25,520 bases of DNA from assembly GCA_964627855.1 (NCBI GenBank), contig CAZVLE010000108.1:1-25520 (forward strand), given 5' to 3'. Shown piece by piece: positions 6,218-13,658 of this stretch. A program made the position numbers and the translations under genes. The notes below the pieces were generated by a model. It was given only the letters and a program-made list of their open reading frames with translations, searched no databases and was not told the DNA's origin. The first letter of the stretch is position 1; every line of letters begins with the position of its first letter. The DNA comes from CAZVLE01 sp964627855. Lineage in GTDB: Bacteria; Bacillota; Dethiobacteria; DTU022.

Positions 6218-8497
6218 TTATAAAAGTAAGCGATCGATGACCAGCCGGTGCAGTTCGAGGGCTGTCCGGGGAAGATCCTGTTCAAGTCGGGTTAACGCAG
6301 CCGGATCAAGAATGCAGACTTGGGCGGCAGTTTTTGCCCTGTAGCTATAAACGCATCGATAGCTGTTATAGGCCGCCGGTTCAACAAAAGTGGAGCCTGG
6401 CCCCAGTTCACGCAGTAGGGTGGGGCTTTCTGTACCTGCTTCAATTTGCTCAGCAATTACCCCGCTTTTAACTAGGTAGAGGCCCTCAGCCGGTTTGCCC
6501 TGTTCGAGAAGCAGAGAATCTTTGCTAAAATTTTGTTCGACCAGGTATGGTGAACAGCTGTCAATCAGTTTTTCTACGCGCGCTTGCCGTTCTAAAGCGA
6601 TCAGCATTTCGTCTGAGGCGCTTTCAAATAGTTCATCCCGGGCCCTGCGGCCAGCTGTGCTCAAGTTATCAATGAGTTTGCTCTCGCGCTCAATAATTCT
6701 GTCTTCAGCCCACTGAAGGGCTTTTTCTTGCCCGGCCATAAAACTGATTTGCCCGGATGAATCGCTGTCCAGGTGATGCAATAGTAGTTTCCTGAATCCA
6801 TCAGGGGGCGCTGAAAAAACGAAATGGACATCCTGTCCGGCGAAACGGTTAATCAGGCGGATAAAGTTATTTACAGAAGAGATATCGTAGCCGTTAACAT
6901 TTGTAAAATCCAAAATAATGACAGCCGGAGCTGTTGAATCCTGCCTTCTGGCCGATTCGGTGATAATGTTGATCAAACTATTAACAGAACCAAAGAAAAT
7001 GTAGCCTGATAAATTGTAGATTTGGGTCTTTGTGCCGTGCTTGATCAGAAGAGCCTGCTGGGGCAAAGAACGGATCCGGCTGCTGCGTTGCTGGGCAAGA
7101 TCACTTTGACTTTCGATCAGAGGGACCTTGCTGAATCTGGCTATGAAAAAGAGCATGGTCATCAGCAAACCAAAGAGAACTCCTTGCAGGTAACCGAAAA
7201 CTGATATAACGATAAAGATTAAGAGAATCAGGATGTGGTCGCTGCGAGGCATTTTTTTAGCTGTGTCAATCAGCCAATCGTAGATAAAAAAGAGGCCGAG
7301 TAGCAGCAAAAACCCGCCGAGGATGGCCTTGGGAAAAAGAACTAAGATACTGCTGCCTAATAAAAGGGTGGTTCCAACCAGCAAAGATACAATAAACCCA
7401 ACCAGCCGGGTATTGGCTCCGGTTCGCATCCCGAGCAGGGAGAAGCTAAGGGTGCTATAACCGGGCGATGTGCCGAAAAAGCCGGCCAGAAAATTCGCGG
7501 CTCCATTGATCTTTAACTCTTTGTTCATGTCACATTCTTTCTTTACGGCCAGCTCAATTCCGCCGGTGTTGAGCAGGAGACCGATCAGTGAAATAAAGGG
7601 AATCACGGCCAGAGTTGGCATTTGCTTAATGATCAGATTCCATTTAACGTCAATAAACTGGCCAGGCTGGTAAGCAGGCCAGAGTGCTGTTTCGGTGAAA
7701 GGGCGATAAAGCATGCCCATATTCTGTGCTTCGGGCACAGAGATGCCGGAGATCCAAAGGACTAAATAATAGAGTAAAACAGCGGCAAACAGCGAGCCTG
7801 GAAGAATAAGAAAATTGGAGAATCGATGCAGCACAAAGAAAAGGGTAAGCGCGTAAAAAAGGCCGGGCAACCAAAGAATAAGTAGTTCAGAACTAAACAG
7901 GATGGGGAAAGAGTCAAGATCAAGCGGCAGACCGGTCATTACTTCAAGACTGCCCCTGGTGAGTAACCAGCCGGCTCCGGCCAGAAATCCGCTGGTCACA
8001 GGATAAGGCATAAACCTGAATAAGTCGGCCAACCTGAAGCGACCGATCAGGTAGAAGAAGATCCCGGTTACAAAGGTGGTAAGGATTAGACCGGCAGTAA
8101 TCGTAATAAAAGTTTCCGGGCTCTCAGGGTTGTCGCTTCCTACGGAGATTAAAGCCGCTGCTCCCGCAAAGAGAGCGACAGGTGCGTCCTGAGATATAGC
8201 AATAATCGAGCGGATTCCGCTGAATAAGGAAGCAGTGAGAATCATAATGAGCGATCCGGCCAGCATCATCCCGATGCCTTTACTCACGTGAACCGAGAGT
8301 GGTCCGGAAAAAATCATAGAAGCGAAGGAAACCTGGAGGACGATTACCATCAGGCCGATTACTACTCCGGCGCTGAGGCCGGGCAGTAGAAGAGATGATC
8401 TGATATCAACAGTGAGTTCTTGTAATAGATTGTCTTTAGCCATTGTCTTTATCTCTTTTCCAGCAATTATGGTGTGCAGCGTTTCATTATTATTCAA
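6218..8497 (-). CDS. SulP-family anion transporter with STAS and cyclic nucleotide-binding domains
   Basis: Membrane anion (sulfate/bicarbonate-type) permease. Residues about 30-450 are hydrophobic with many membrane helices and SulP features (GLSAGVVIGLMVIVLQVSFAS, SGFLAGAG, NFLAGFFGTSPGYSTLS). A STAS domain follows (YNLSGYIFFGSVNSL, VIILDFTNVNGYDISSV). The last about 130 residues match a cNMP-binding/Crp-type sensor (FSKDSLLLEQGKPAEGLYLVKSGVIAEQIE). The combination implies transport gated by an intracellular ligand; the ligand and anion are not known. At 759 residues it is longer than a SulP-STAS protein. The start is uncertain: ATG at 8497 has no good ribosome binding site, and ATG at 8443 (MAKDNLL) sits behind a weak AAGAGA. 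Confidence 0.93.
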   Translation of the reverse strand: MNNNETLHTIIAGKEIKTMAKDNLLQELTVDIRSSLLLPGLSAGVVIGLMVIVLQVSFASMIFSGPLSVHVSKGIGMMLAGSLIMILTASLFSGIRSIIAISQDAPVALFAGAAALISVGSDNPESPETFITITAGLILTTFVTGIFFYLIGRFRLADLFRFMPYPVTSGFLAGAGWLLTRGSLEVMTGLPLDLDSFPILFSSELLILWLPGLFYALTLFFVLHRFSNFLILPGSLFAAVLLYYLVLWISGISVPEAQNMGMLYRPFTETALWPAYQPGQFIDVKWNLIIKQMPTLAVIPFISLIGLLLNTGGIELAVKKECDMNKELKINGAANFLAGFFGTSPGYSTLSFSLLGMRTGANTRLVGFIVSLLVGTTLLLGSSILVLFPKAILGGFLLLLGLFFIYDWLIDTAKKMPRSDHILILLIFIVISVFGYLQGVLFGLLMTMLFFIARFSKVPLIESQSDLAQQRSSRIRSLPQQALLIKHGTKTQIYNLSGYIFFGSVNSLINIITESARRQDSTAPAVIILDFTNVNGYDISSVNNFIRLINRFAGQDVHFVFSAPPDGFRKLLLHHLDSDSSGQISFMAGQEKALQWAEDRIIERESKLIDNLSTAGRRARDELFESASDEMLIALERQARVEKLIDSCSPYLVEQNFSKDSLLLEQGKPAEGLYLVKSGVIAEQIEAGTESPTLLRELGPGSTFVEPAAYNSYRCVYSYRAKTAAQVCILDPAALTRLEQDLPRTALELHRLVIDRLLL

Positions 8498-8511
8498 GAT
8501 GAATCAGTTAA

Positions 8512-8527
8512 ATCCTGCTCACAGGAT
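8512..8527. repeat. Perfect hairpin upstream of the SulP gene
   Basis: Arms ATCCTG (8512-8517) and CAGGAT (8522-8527) enclose a 4-base loop, with CTGTTTTT following on the plus strand. It is 15 bases upstream of the SulP start at 8497 on the minus strand, so it could be an operator or leader hairpin. On the plus strand it looks like a weak terminator for no identified gene. Confidence 0.35.
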
Positions 8528-8585
8528 CTGTTTTTAAATAGCCTGAAAACGGTCAAGAAAGCGGGGCTTGCCTAAGCTGAAGCGG

Positions 8586-8800
8586 GACCCTGATTATAAA
8601 TTGACCGCCTTAAAAAGGGCTCCGGAGTATTTAAATTCATTATCAAAGTGTGGCTTAATGAAGGCCAACTATCTGTTGGCGATGATATTATTTTTCTTCT
8701 CATTGATGGTAATATCAGGCCTCATGTAGTAGATGCCATTCAGTTATTGATTGGAAAAATCAAAACTGAATGTGTGACGGAGATAAAGCAAAATACCTGA
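8586..8800 (+). pseudogene. Decayed MoaE-like (molybdopterin synthase large subunit-like) remnant
   Basis: The gap 8498-9021 holds no intact gene. From 8600 to the TGA at 8798-8800 one frame encodes 66 residues beginning IDRLKKGSGVFKF and containing NEGQLSVGDDIIFLLIDGNI. This resembles, from memory, the C-terminal half of the MoaE-like proteins of anaerobes (pattern INEG.LSVGDD.MFLVVAGDIR). There is a stop directly before it and no start codon, while the adjacent frame at 8586-8600 gives DPDYK, which may continue it across a frameshift. The N-terminal half is not recognisable upstream. Family assignment is by memory and tentative; that the reading is protein-like is more secure. Confidence 0.5.
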
Positions 8801-8941
8801 TCCAAGCCAGGAGAACAGTCCCATCGTTTTCCTTTCGGCTTGCGCTGTGCTTTGGGACTTTGTTACCATCTTTGTTGCGCCGCTTATCGCTTTACCTTGC
8901 TTTCACTGCAGTGCCAGCTTGGTGCGGATTGCTACTAAACT

Positions 8942-8983
8942 ATAAAAAGAAAGGGCCGTTCCATTTTATAGATGGGACAGCCC
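8942..8983 (-). terminator. Intrinsic terminator of katG
   Basis: On the minus strand a 12-base stem (GGGCTGTCCCAT pairing with ATGGAACGGCCC, one mismatch and one G-U) with a 7-base loop is followed by TTTCTTTTTATA. It begins about 40 bases past the katG stop. Nothing else gene-like was found in 8801-8941 except a short hydrophobic reading without a start. Confidence 0.85.
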
Positions 8984-9021
8984 ATTAATAATCTCAGGCA
9001 CTGGTTTCTGTTTAATGCAGT

Positions 9022-11217
9022 TTAAGCAAGATCAAAACGATCGGCATTCATTACCTTGTTCCAGGCGTTAATGAAATCGTGCACGAATTTTTCTTTTGCA
9101 TCATCGCTTGCATAAACCTCGGCGATGGCCCGCAGCTCGGAATTGGAACCGAAGATCAAGTCAACACGGGTAGCTGTCCACTGCAACTTGCCCGTTTCGC
9201 GGTCGCGCCCCTCGAAGGCTTCTGTGTCTTCATTAACAGCGGTCCACACCGTGTCCATGTCGAGTAGGTTGACAAAAAAGTCATTTGTCAGGTTTTCAGG
9301 GTTCTTCGTAAAGACGCCATGTTGAGAGTTGCCGTAATTGGTATTTAAAACCCGCATTCCGCCAACCAAAACGGTCAACTCAGGGGCGGTCAGGCCCAGA
9401 AGCTGAGCGCGGTCAATTAGCATTTCCTCGGTTGATACGGCATATTTTTGCTTGCAGAAATTCCTGAAGCCGTCCGCTTTCGGTTCGAGTACGGAGAATG
9501 AAACTGTATCGGTTTGCTCCTGGGAGGCATCAGTCCGGCCCGGTGCAAAAGGAACAGTGACCTCAAAACCGGCATTTTTAGCTGCCTGTTCTACACCGGC
9601 ACAACCGGCCAGGACGATCAGATCGGCAAGGGAAACCTTCTTGCCACCTGATTGCGAAGTGTTAAAGCCGTTTTGTATTTTTTCGAGGGCCTGCAGTACT
9701 TTTTCCAGTTTTTCCGGTTCATTAGCCTGCCAGTCTTTCTGTGGTGCCAGGCGGATGCGTGCCCCGTTAGCTCCGCCACGTTTGTCAGAGCCCCGGAAAG
9801 TGGAGGCCGAGGCCCAGGCTGTGGCTACCAGTTCGGGAATCGTCAGTCCTGAGCCAAGAATTTTATCCTTGAGTTCAGTGATATCTTTATTGTTGATTAG
9901 TTCATGGCTAACTGCGGGTACCGGATCCTGCCAGATCAGCTCTTCTGTGGGGACTTCCGGGCCAAGATAGCGCGAGAGCGGGCCCATGTCGCGGTGAGTC
10001 AGCTTGAACCAGGCCCGGGCGAAGGCATCGGCAAACTCGTCAGGGTTTTCCAGGAATCGTTTGGCGATGGGCCTGTAGATCGGGTCCATCTTCAGGGTAA
10101 GATCGGCCGTGGTCATAATCGTTGTGACTTTTTTGGAGGGGTCCTGAACCCCCGGAGCCAGGTCTTTTTCATCAGGGTTAACCGGTTCCCACTGCCAGGC
10201 CCCGGCAGGGCTCTTGACCAGATTCCAGTCATATTTAAAGAGAACCTCGAGGTAAGTATTGTCCCACTTTGTCGGGGTCGGTGTCCAGGCCCCTTCTATG
10301 CCGCTGGAAATGGTATCTTCGCCTTTTCCGCTGCCCAGACTGTTTTTCCAGCCGAGACCCTGTTCTTCAATAGGAGCAGCCTCGGGCTCAGGTCCTACGT
10401 GGGTCGGACTACCGGCGCCGTGACACCTGCCAAAGGTGTGGCCGCCGGCGACCAGGGCTACTGTTTCTTCGTCATTCATAGCCATACGGGCAAAGGTCTC
10501 ACGAACATCTTTAGCCGAAGCGAGAACATTTGGCTCTCCGTTTGGCCCTTCCGGGTTAACATAAATGAGGCCCATCTGCACGGCAGCAAGGGGGTTTTCA
10601 AGGTCCCTGTCACCGCTGTAACGCTTGTCACCGAGCCATTCATCCTCTGCGCCCCAGTAAACATCTTCTTCGGGTTCCCAGACGTCTTCACGGCCACCGG
10701 CAAAGCCGAAGGTGTTAAAACCCATTGACTCCATTGCCACGTTTCCGGCCAGAATCATCAGGTCGGCCCAGGAAATTTTGTTGCCGTATTTCTGCTTGAT
10801 AGGCCAGAGCAGGCGCCTGGATTTGTCGAGGTTGATATTATCGGGCCAGCTGTTTAGAGGGGCAAGTCTTTGCGTGCCCGAGCCGGCGCCACCGCGGCCA
10901 TCGCCCATCCGGTAGGTGCCGGCGCTGTGCCAGGCCATGCGGATCATCAGTCCCCCGTAGTGACCGTAATCGGCAGGCCACCAATCCTGTGAATCGGTCA
11001 TTAAAGCAGCTAAATCTTTTTTAAGAGCCTCAAGATCAAGCTTCTTGAATTCTTCGGCATAATTGAACTCCTCACCCATAGGATTTCGCGATTTGGGATT
11101 TTGGTGAAGCATCTTTAAATTCAGCTGGTTCGGCCACCAGTCCCTATTCGATGTGCCGCCACCGGCGACTCCTCTTTTTGTCATACCCGTTACCGGGCAT
11201 TTTCTTTCTTCACTCAT
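9022..11217 (-). CDS. katG: Catalase-peroxidase KatG
   Basis: Cytoplasmic haem enzyme that removes hydrogen peroxide by catalase and peroxidase activity. The 731 residues are full length for the family. Distal residues Arg93, Trp96 and His97 lie in RMAWH. Tyr219 (IYVNPEGPNG) and Met245 (TFARMAMND) complete the Met-Tyr-Trp adduct with Trp96. Proximal haem ligand His260 lies in GGHTFGRCHG. The inactive C-terminal duplicate domain is complete to DRFDLA. The ATG overlaps the perR stop by four bases, and its site AAAGGAGC lies within the end of perR, so the two are co-transcribed and coupled. Peroxide induction through PerR follows from the upstream operator. A terminator lies just downstream. Confidence 0.98.
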   Translation of the reverse strand: MSEERKCPVTGMTKRGVAGGGTSNRDWWPNQLNLKMLHQNPKSRNPMGEEFNYAEEFKKLDLEALKKDLAALMTDSQDWWPADYGHYGGLMIRMAWHSAGTYRMGDGRGGAGSGTQRLAPLNSWPDNINLDKSRRLLWPIKQKYGNKISWADLMILAGNVAMESMGFNTFGFAGGREDVWEPEEDVYWGAEDEWLGDKRYSGDRDLENPLAAVQMGLIYVNPEGPNGEPNVLASAKDVRETFARMAMNDEETVALVAGGHTFGRCHGAGSPTHVGPEPEAAPIEEQGLGWKNSLGSGKGEDTISSGIEGAWTPTPTKWDNTYLEVLFKYDWNLVKSPAGAWQWEPVNPDEKDLAPGVQDPSKKVTTIMTTADLTLKMDPIYRPIAKRFLENPDEFADAFARAWFKLTHRDMGPLSRYLGPEVPTEELIWQDPVPAVSHELINNKDITELKDKILGSGLTIPELVATAWASASTFRGSDKRGGANGARIRLAPQKDWQANEPEKLEKVLQALEKIQNGFNTSQSGGKKVSLADLIVLAGCAGVEQAAKNAGFEVTVPFAPGRTDASQEQTDTVSFSVLEPKADGFRNFCKQKYAVSTEEMLIDRAQLLGLTAPELTVLVGGMRVLNTNYGNSQHGVFTKNPENLTNDFFVNLLDMDTVWTAVNEDTEAFEGRDRETGKLQWTATRVDLIFGSNSELRAIAEVYASDDAKEKFVHDFINAWNKVMNADRFDLA

Positions 11218-11660
11218 GAAATTTGCTCCTTTCGCTGGTTATTTATATTTATAAGGCAGTGCGGACAAAAGCCTTTAAAATATACGTTCCGGTCATTAAT
11301 TTCAAAGCCACATAAATCTTCAGCCGCAACTAAATCAATGTCAACCCTGAAGTTAAAGATCGAACCACACTCTTCACACTTAAAATGTCCATGGCTCTCA
11401 GTGATAATATCGTAGCGTGTTTCATTGTCTTCTATTGTTAGTACCTTTACCAGGCCGCTTTTCACAAAGAGGTTTAAAGTATTGTAGATAGTAGTTTTCG
11501 ACAGGGTGGGAATTTCATTCTGCAAACCCCTAAATATTTGCTCTACCGTCGGGTGAGACTGATTTTTAAGCAAATAATCCAGGACTTTTACTCTCTGGAT
11601 AGAAGGGCGGATATTCTTGCTTGACAGTTTGACAGTTAAATCCTTAATTATTGGGCGCAT
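11214..11660 (-). CDS. perR: Fur-family peroxide-responsive repressor PerR
   Basis: DNA-binding repressor that senses peroxide through metal-catalysed histidine oxidation and controls katG. I use the ATG at 11660 because GGCAGGG precedes it; a TTG at 11678 would add six residues but has no ribosome binding site. Structural zinc site: Cys95, Cys98, Cys132 and Cys135 (CEEC, CPHC). Sensor-metal residues His36, Asp84, His90 and His92 align with B. subtilis PerR His37, Asp85, His91 and His93, but the place of Asp104 is held by Asn103 (IFNF). The winged-helix recognition part is LSKTTIYNTLNLF. It overlaps katG by ATGA. A promoter and a Per-box-like operator lie just upstream, which implies autoregulation. 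The Asn substitution could alter metal preference. Confidence 0.92.
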   Translation of the reverse strand: MRPIIKDLTVKLSSKNIRPSIQRVKVLDYLLKNQSHPTVEQIFRGLQNEIPTLSKTTIYNTLNLFVKSGLVKVLTIEDNETRYDIITESHGHFKCEECGSIFNFRVDIDLVAAEDLCGFEINDRNVYFKGFCPHCLININNQRKEQIS

Positions 11661-11698
11661 AGATGACCCTGCCTTCAATATATTAAAATAATCGGTAT

Positions 11699-11713
11699 TT
11701 GTAACTATTATAA
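11699..11713 (-). promoter_or_regulatory. Per-box-like operator of perR-katG
   Basis: TTGTAACTATTATAA on the plus strand matches the B. subtilis Per box TTATAATNATTATAA at all but two defined positions. It lies just downstream of the -10 of the perR promoter, over the likely transcription start, where bound repressor would block initiation. A second overlapping palindrome ATTATA-N4-TATAAT (11707-11722) runs into the -10. Confidence 0.75.
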
Positions 11714-11717
11714 ATGT

Positions 11718-11746
11718 ATAATACTTTAAAATTTGAACACTGTCAA
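11718..11746 (-). promoter_or_regulatory. Sigma-A promoter of perR-katG
   Basis: On the minus strand TTGACA (11741-11746), a 17-base spacer, then TATTAT (11718-11723). The -35 is perfect and the -10 differs at one base. It stands about 60 bases before the perR ATG and directly abuts the Per-box-like operator. Confidence 0.85.
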
Positions 11747-11827
11747 TGAAGCATTTCCTGGAAATCCTTAAGGGTTCTCAATGATTTATTAGATGATAGT
11801 GTACTGGGTAAAGGCAATATCACTCCC

Positions 11828-11856
11828 TTGCTTAATAAAGCTTGATTTGCTATAAT
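11828..11856 (+). promoter_or_regulatory. Promoter of tRNA-Ala
   Basis: TTGCTT (11828-11833), a 17-base spacer, then a perfect TATAAT (11851-11856), ten bases before the first base of the mature tRNA. Confidence 0.75.
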
Positions 11857-11866
11857 ACGTCTGCAA

Positions 11867-11942
11867 GGGCGTGTAGCTCAGTTGGGAGAGCACTTGGCTC
11901 GCATTCAAGAGGTCAGGGGTTCGAATCCCCTCACGTCCACCA
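11867..11942 (+). tRNA. tRNA-Ala (anticodon CGC)
   Basis: A 76-base cloverleaf including an encoded CCA. Acceptor stem GGGCGTG/CACGTCC has a G3-U70 wobble, the alanine identity element. D stem GCTC/GAGC, anticodon loop CTCGCAT giving CGC, and T arm AGGGG-TTCGAAT-CCCCT are all intact. The CGC isoacceptor reads GCG codons. No integrase or attachment-site duplication was found next to it. Confidence 0.96.
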
Positions 11943-12013
11943 GGGTAAGGGTTTTCGGCTTATTCTCAAGGCCTGAAAACCTTTATCATAAAAGGCAAAC
12001 TGGAGGTAACCAA

Positions 12014-13432
12014 GTGAACTCATATAAAAAAAGGCATTCTAATAAGCTCTGTTTAATGGTTGTATTGATTGTGGCACTTTCTTTACTTGTTTCGGCCTGT
12101 GGAGACGATAGTGCGACAGTTATACCGGGAGCAATAACTGTTCCCGATGAATACGAAACAATCCAGGAGGCCATTGAAACTGCTGAAGATGGCGATGTCA
12201 TTGCGGTAAGGCCGGGAACCTACAAGGAAGGCATTAATTTTAGAGGGAAAAATATAACCTTGCGCAGCATGGATCCTGACGATCCGGACATTGTCGCGGA
12301 AACTGTGATTGATGGCAGTGCTGCAAACTCTGTTGTTGTTTTCGCAAACGGAGAAAGCGCACAAGCAGTATTGACAGGTTTCACCATAACTGGTGGCAGT
12401 GGTACTACAGGTGCACTTGAGTTTGAGGTAGAAGGTGAAGTAACTGAAGTGCCTTCAATTTATGGTGGTGGAATTCTTATTATTGAAAACAGCTCCCCGA
12501 CCATCACAAAAAACCATATTACTAATAATATTGCCGAACGTGGAGCCGGTATTATGGTTCACGGGTCATCCCCGGAAATAAGCAATAATATGATTACAGA
12601 CAATACATCTGTTGGTGGCGGCGCCGGCCTTTTTATATATGATTCAGCCATAACCCTTATCGACAATGTTATATCCAGTAACTCCGCCGGTCGTAGTGGT
12701 GGGGGGATCACAATCATGGGCGAAGCTGATACTCCAGCAACTTTAGAAGGAAATACAATATCTGACAACCTGGCAGCATTATTCGGTGGAGCTATATCAG
12801 TTTTTGAATCGAACCCTACGATTGAAAATAACATGATCTATAGTAATCGGGCGGACGAACAGGGGGGTGGCCTTCACTTGTTGAGTGCTTCTCCCTCGAT
12901 TATGAATAATGATATTTCCGACAATAGTTCCAGTTCATCGGGCGGGGGACTTGCCATCTATACAGGCTCTTCTCCTCTTGTTGCAAATAATATGATTATA
13001 GGAAATTCTTCTGGCACAGGTGGCGGAATTACAGTTTATTCGTCTTCTCCCATCATTGAAGATAATAACATTTCCAGTAACGAGGCCAGGTTTGGTGGTG
13101 GTATTATTCTTGATGAAGAGTCAGATTGTGAAATTCGTAATAATAACATTTCAAGTAATTTTGTTGAGCGTAATGGCGCCGGCATTTTTATACATGTCTC
13201 ATCTTCGGAGATTGAAGGTAATATTTTCGATGGTAATGAGGCCAGGCGAGATGGTGGAGCAATCTTTGCCTATCTTGATGCTGTTATTGGCTTAAGTGGC
13301 AATAGCTTTGAAAATAACCGGGCAAACGAAGGTGGAGCTGTTTATGTATCAAATACTGCTACATTACAGCTACCTAACCCAGATGATAATACCTACCAGG
13401 GCAATGTGCCTGATGATATAGCTGAGGAGTAA
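12014..13432 (+). CDS. Surface lipoprotein with right-handed parallel beta-helix (NosD/pectate lyase-like repeats)
   Basis: A 472-residue exported lipoprotein of unknown substrate. The GTG at 12014 follows TGGAGG with 7-base spacing and is directly followed by a lipoprotein signal ending LVSACG. The longer frame reaching back into the tRNA is not real. After the signal comes a DUF1565-like entry (VPDEYETIQEAIETAEDGDVIAV, PGTYKE), then about 14 coils of roughly 22-24 residues with the pattern (N)N.IS.N.A..GGGI...S.P.I. This is the parallel beta-helix seen in carbohydrate-active and adhesive surface proteins. No catalytic site can be assigned by eye. A hairpin terminator follows 70 bases later. 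Its placement upstream of an O-antigen-ligase-like gene suggests a cell-surface role, which is inference. Confidence 0.9.
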   Translation: MNSYKKRHSNKLCLMVVLIVALSLLVSACGDDSATVIPGAITVPDEYETIQEAIETAEDGDVIAVRPGTYKEGINFRGKNITLRSMDPDDPDIVAETVIDGSAANSVVVFANGESAQAVLTGFTITGGSGTTGALEFEVEGEVTEVPSIYGGGILIIENSSPTITKNHITNNIAERGAGIMVHGSSPEISNNMITDNTSVGGGAGLFIYDSAITLIDNVISSNSAGRSGGGITIMGEADTPATLEGNTISDNLAALFGGAISVFESNPTIENNMIYSNRADEQGGGLHLLSASPSIMNNDISDNSSSSSGGGLAIYTGSSPLVANNMIIGNSSGTGGGITVYSSSPIIEDNNISSNEARFGGGIILDEESDCEIRNNNISSNFVERNGAGIFIHVSSSEIEGNIFDGNEARRDGGAIFAYLDAVIGLSGNSFENNRANEGGAVYVSNTATLQLPNPDDNTYQGNVPDDIAEE

Positions 13433-13503
13433 AGCCTGGGATTAGGAAGGATACATATACCTGCACGAATGTCGAAGTGCCGGCATCTATTTTAATCCAC
13501 AAG

Positions 13504-13535
13504 AAGGCTGCCCGATTACTGATGGGCAGCCTTTT
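13504..13535 (+). terminator. Hairpin terminator after the beta-helix lipoprotein gene
   Basis: Perfect 10-base arms AAGGCTGCCC (13504-13513) and GGGCAGCCTT (13524-13533) with a 10-base loop; TTTT runs from the stem end into TTAAGG. The U-tract is short, but the stem is strong and placed between two plus-strand genes. Confidence 0.75.
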
Positions 13536-13658
13536 AAGGGTAGAGGCAATATTATCAAACATACTTAGTTCTTTTAAAGGTCATACTGACGCGCTTAATA
13601 TAATAAAAATAATTTCCGGCTATAAGAAAGAAATATCTAGAGAAATGGAGGTATGAGT

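Noticed and set aside
1186..8497. A bacteriocin immunity/export island around the GG-leader protein
   Set aside because: The ABC genes are an importer of the amino acid type without a C39 peptidase domain, and no modification enzyme is present.
8801..8941. Hydrophobic reading (SPIVFLSACAVLWDFVTIFV) as a second gene remnant
   Set aside because: No start, no recognised family, short; hydrophobicity alone in a T-rich stretch is weak evidence.
8770..8988. A 72-residue plus-strand open frame
   Set aside because: No ribosome binding site, odd composition, and it runs over the MoaE-like remnant and the katG terminator.
9904..10728. A 274-residue open frame opposite katG
   Set aside because: Antisense shadow of a highly conserved, GC-richer gene; no start signal or recognisable domain.
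11867..11942. tRNA-Ala as an integration site of a mobile island
   Set aside because: No integrase gene and no direct repeat of the tRNA 3' end was seen within the window.
11882..12013. Upstream extension of the beta-helix lipoprotein frame, beginning MGEHLARIQEV
   Set aside because: It runs through the tRNA-Ala gene; the GTG at 12014 has GGAGG and leads straight into a lipoprotein signal.
12480..13400. DNA tandem repeat or CRISPR-like array in the beta-helix gene
   Set aside because: The repetition is at protein level with variable spacing; the DNA units are not near-identical.
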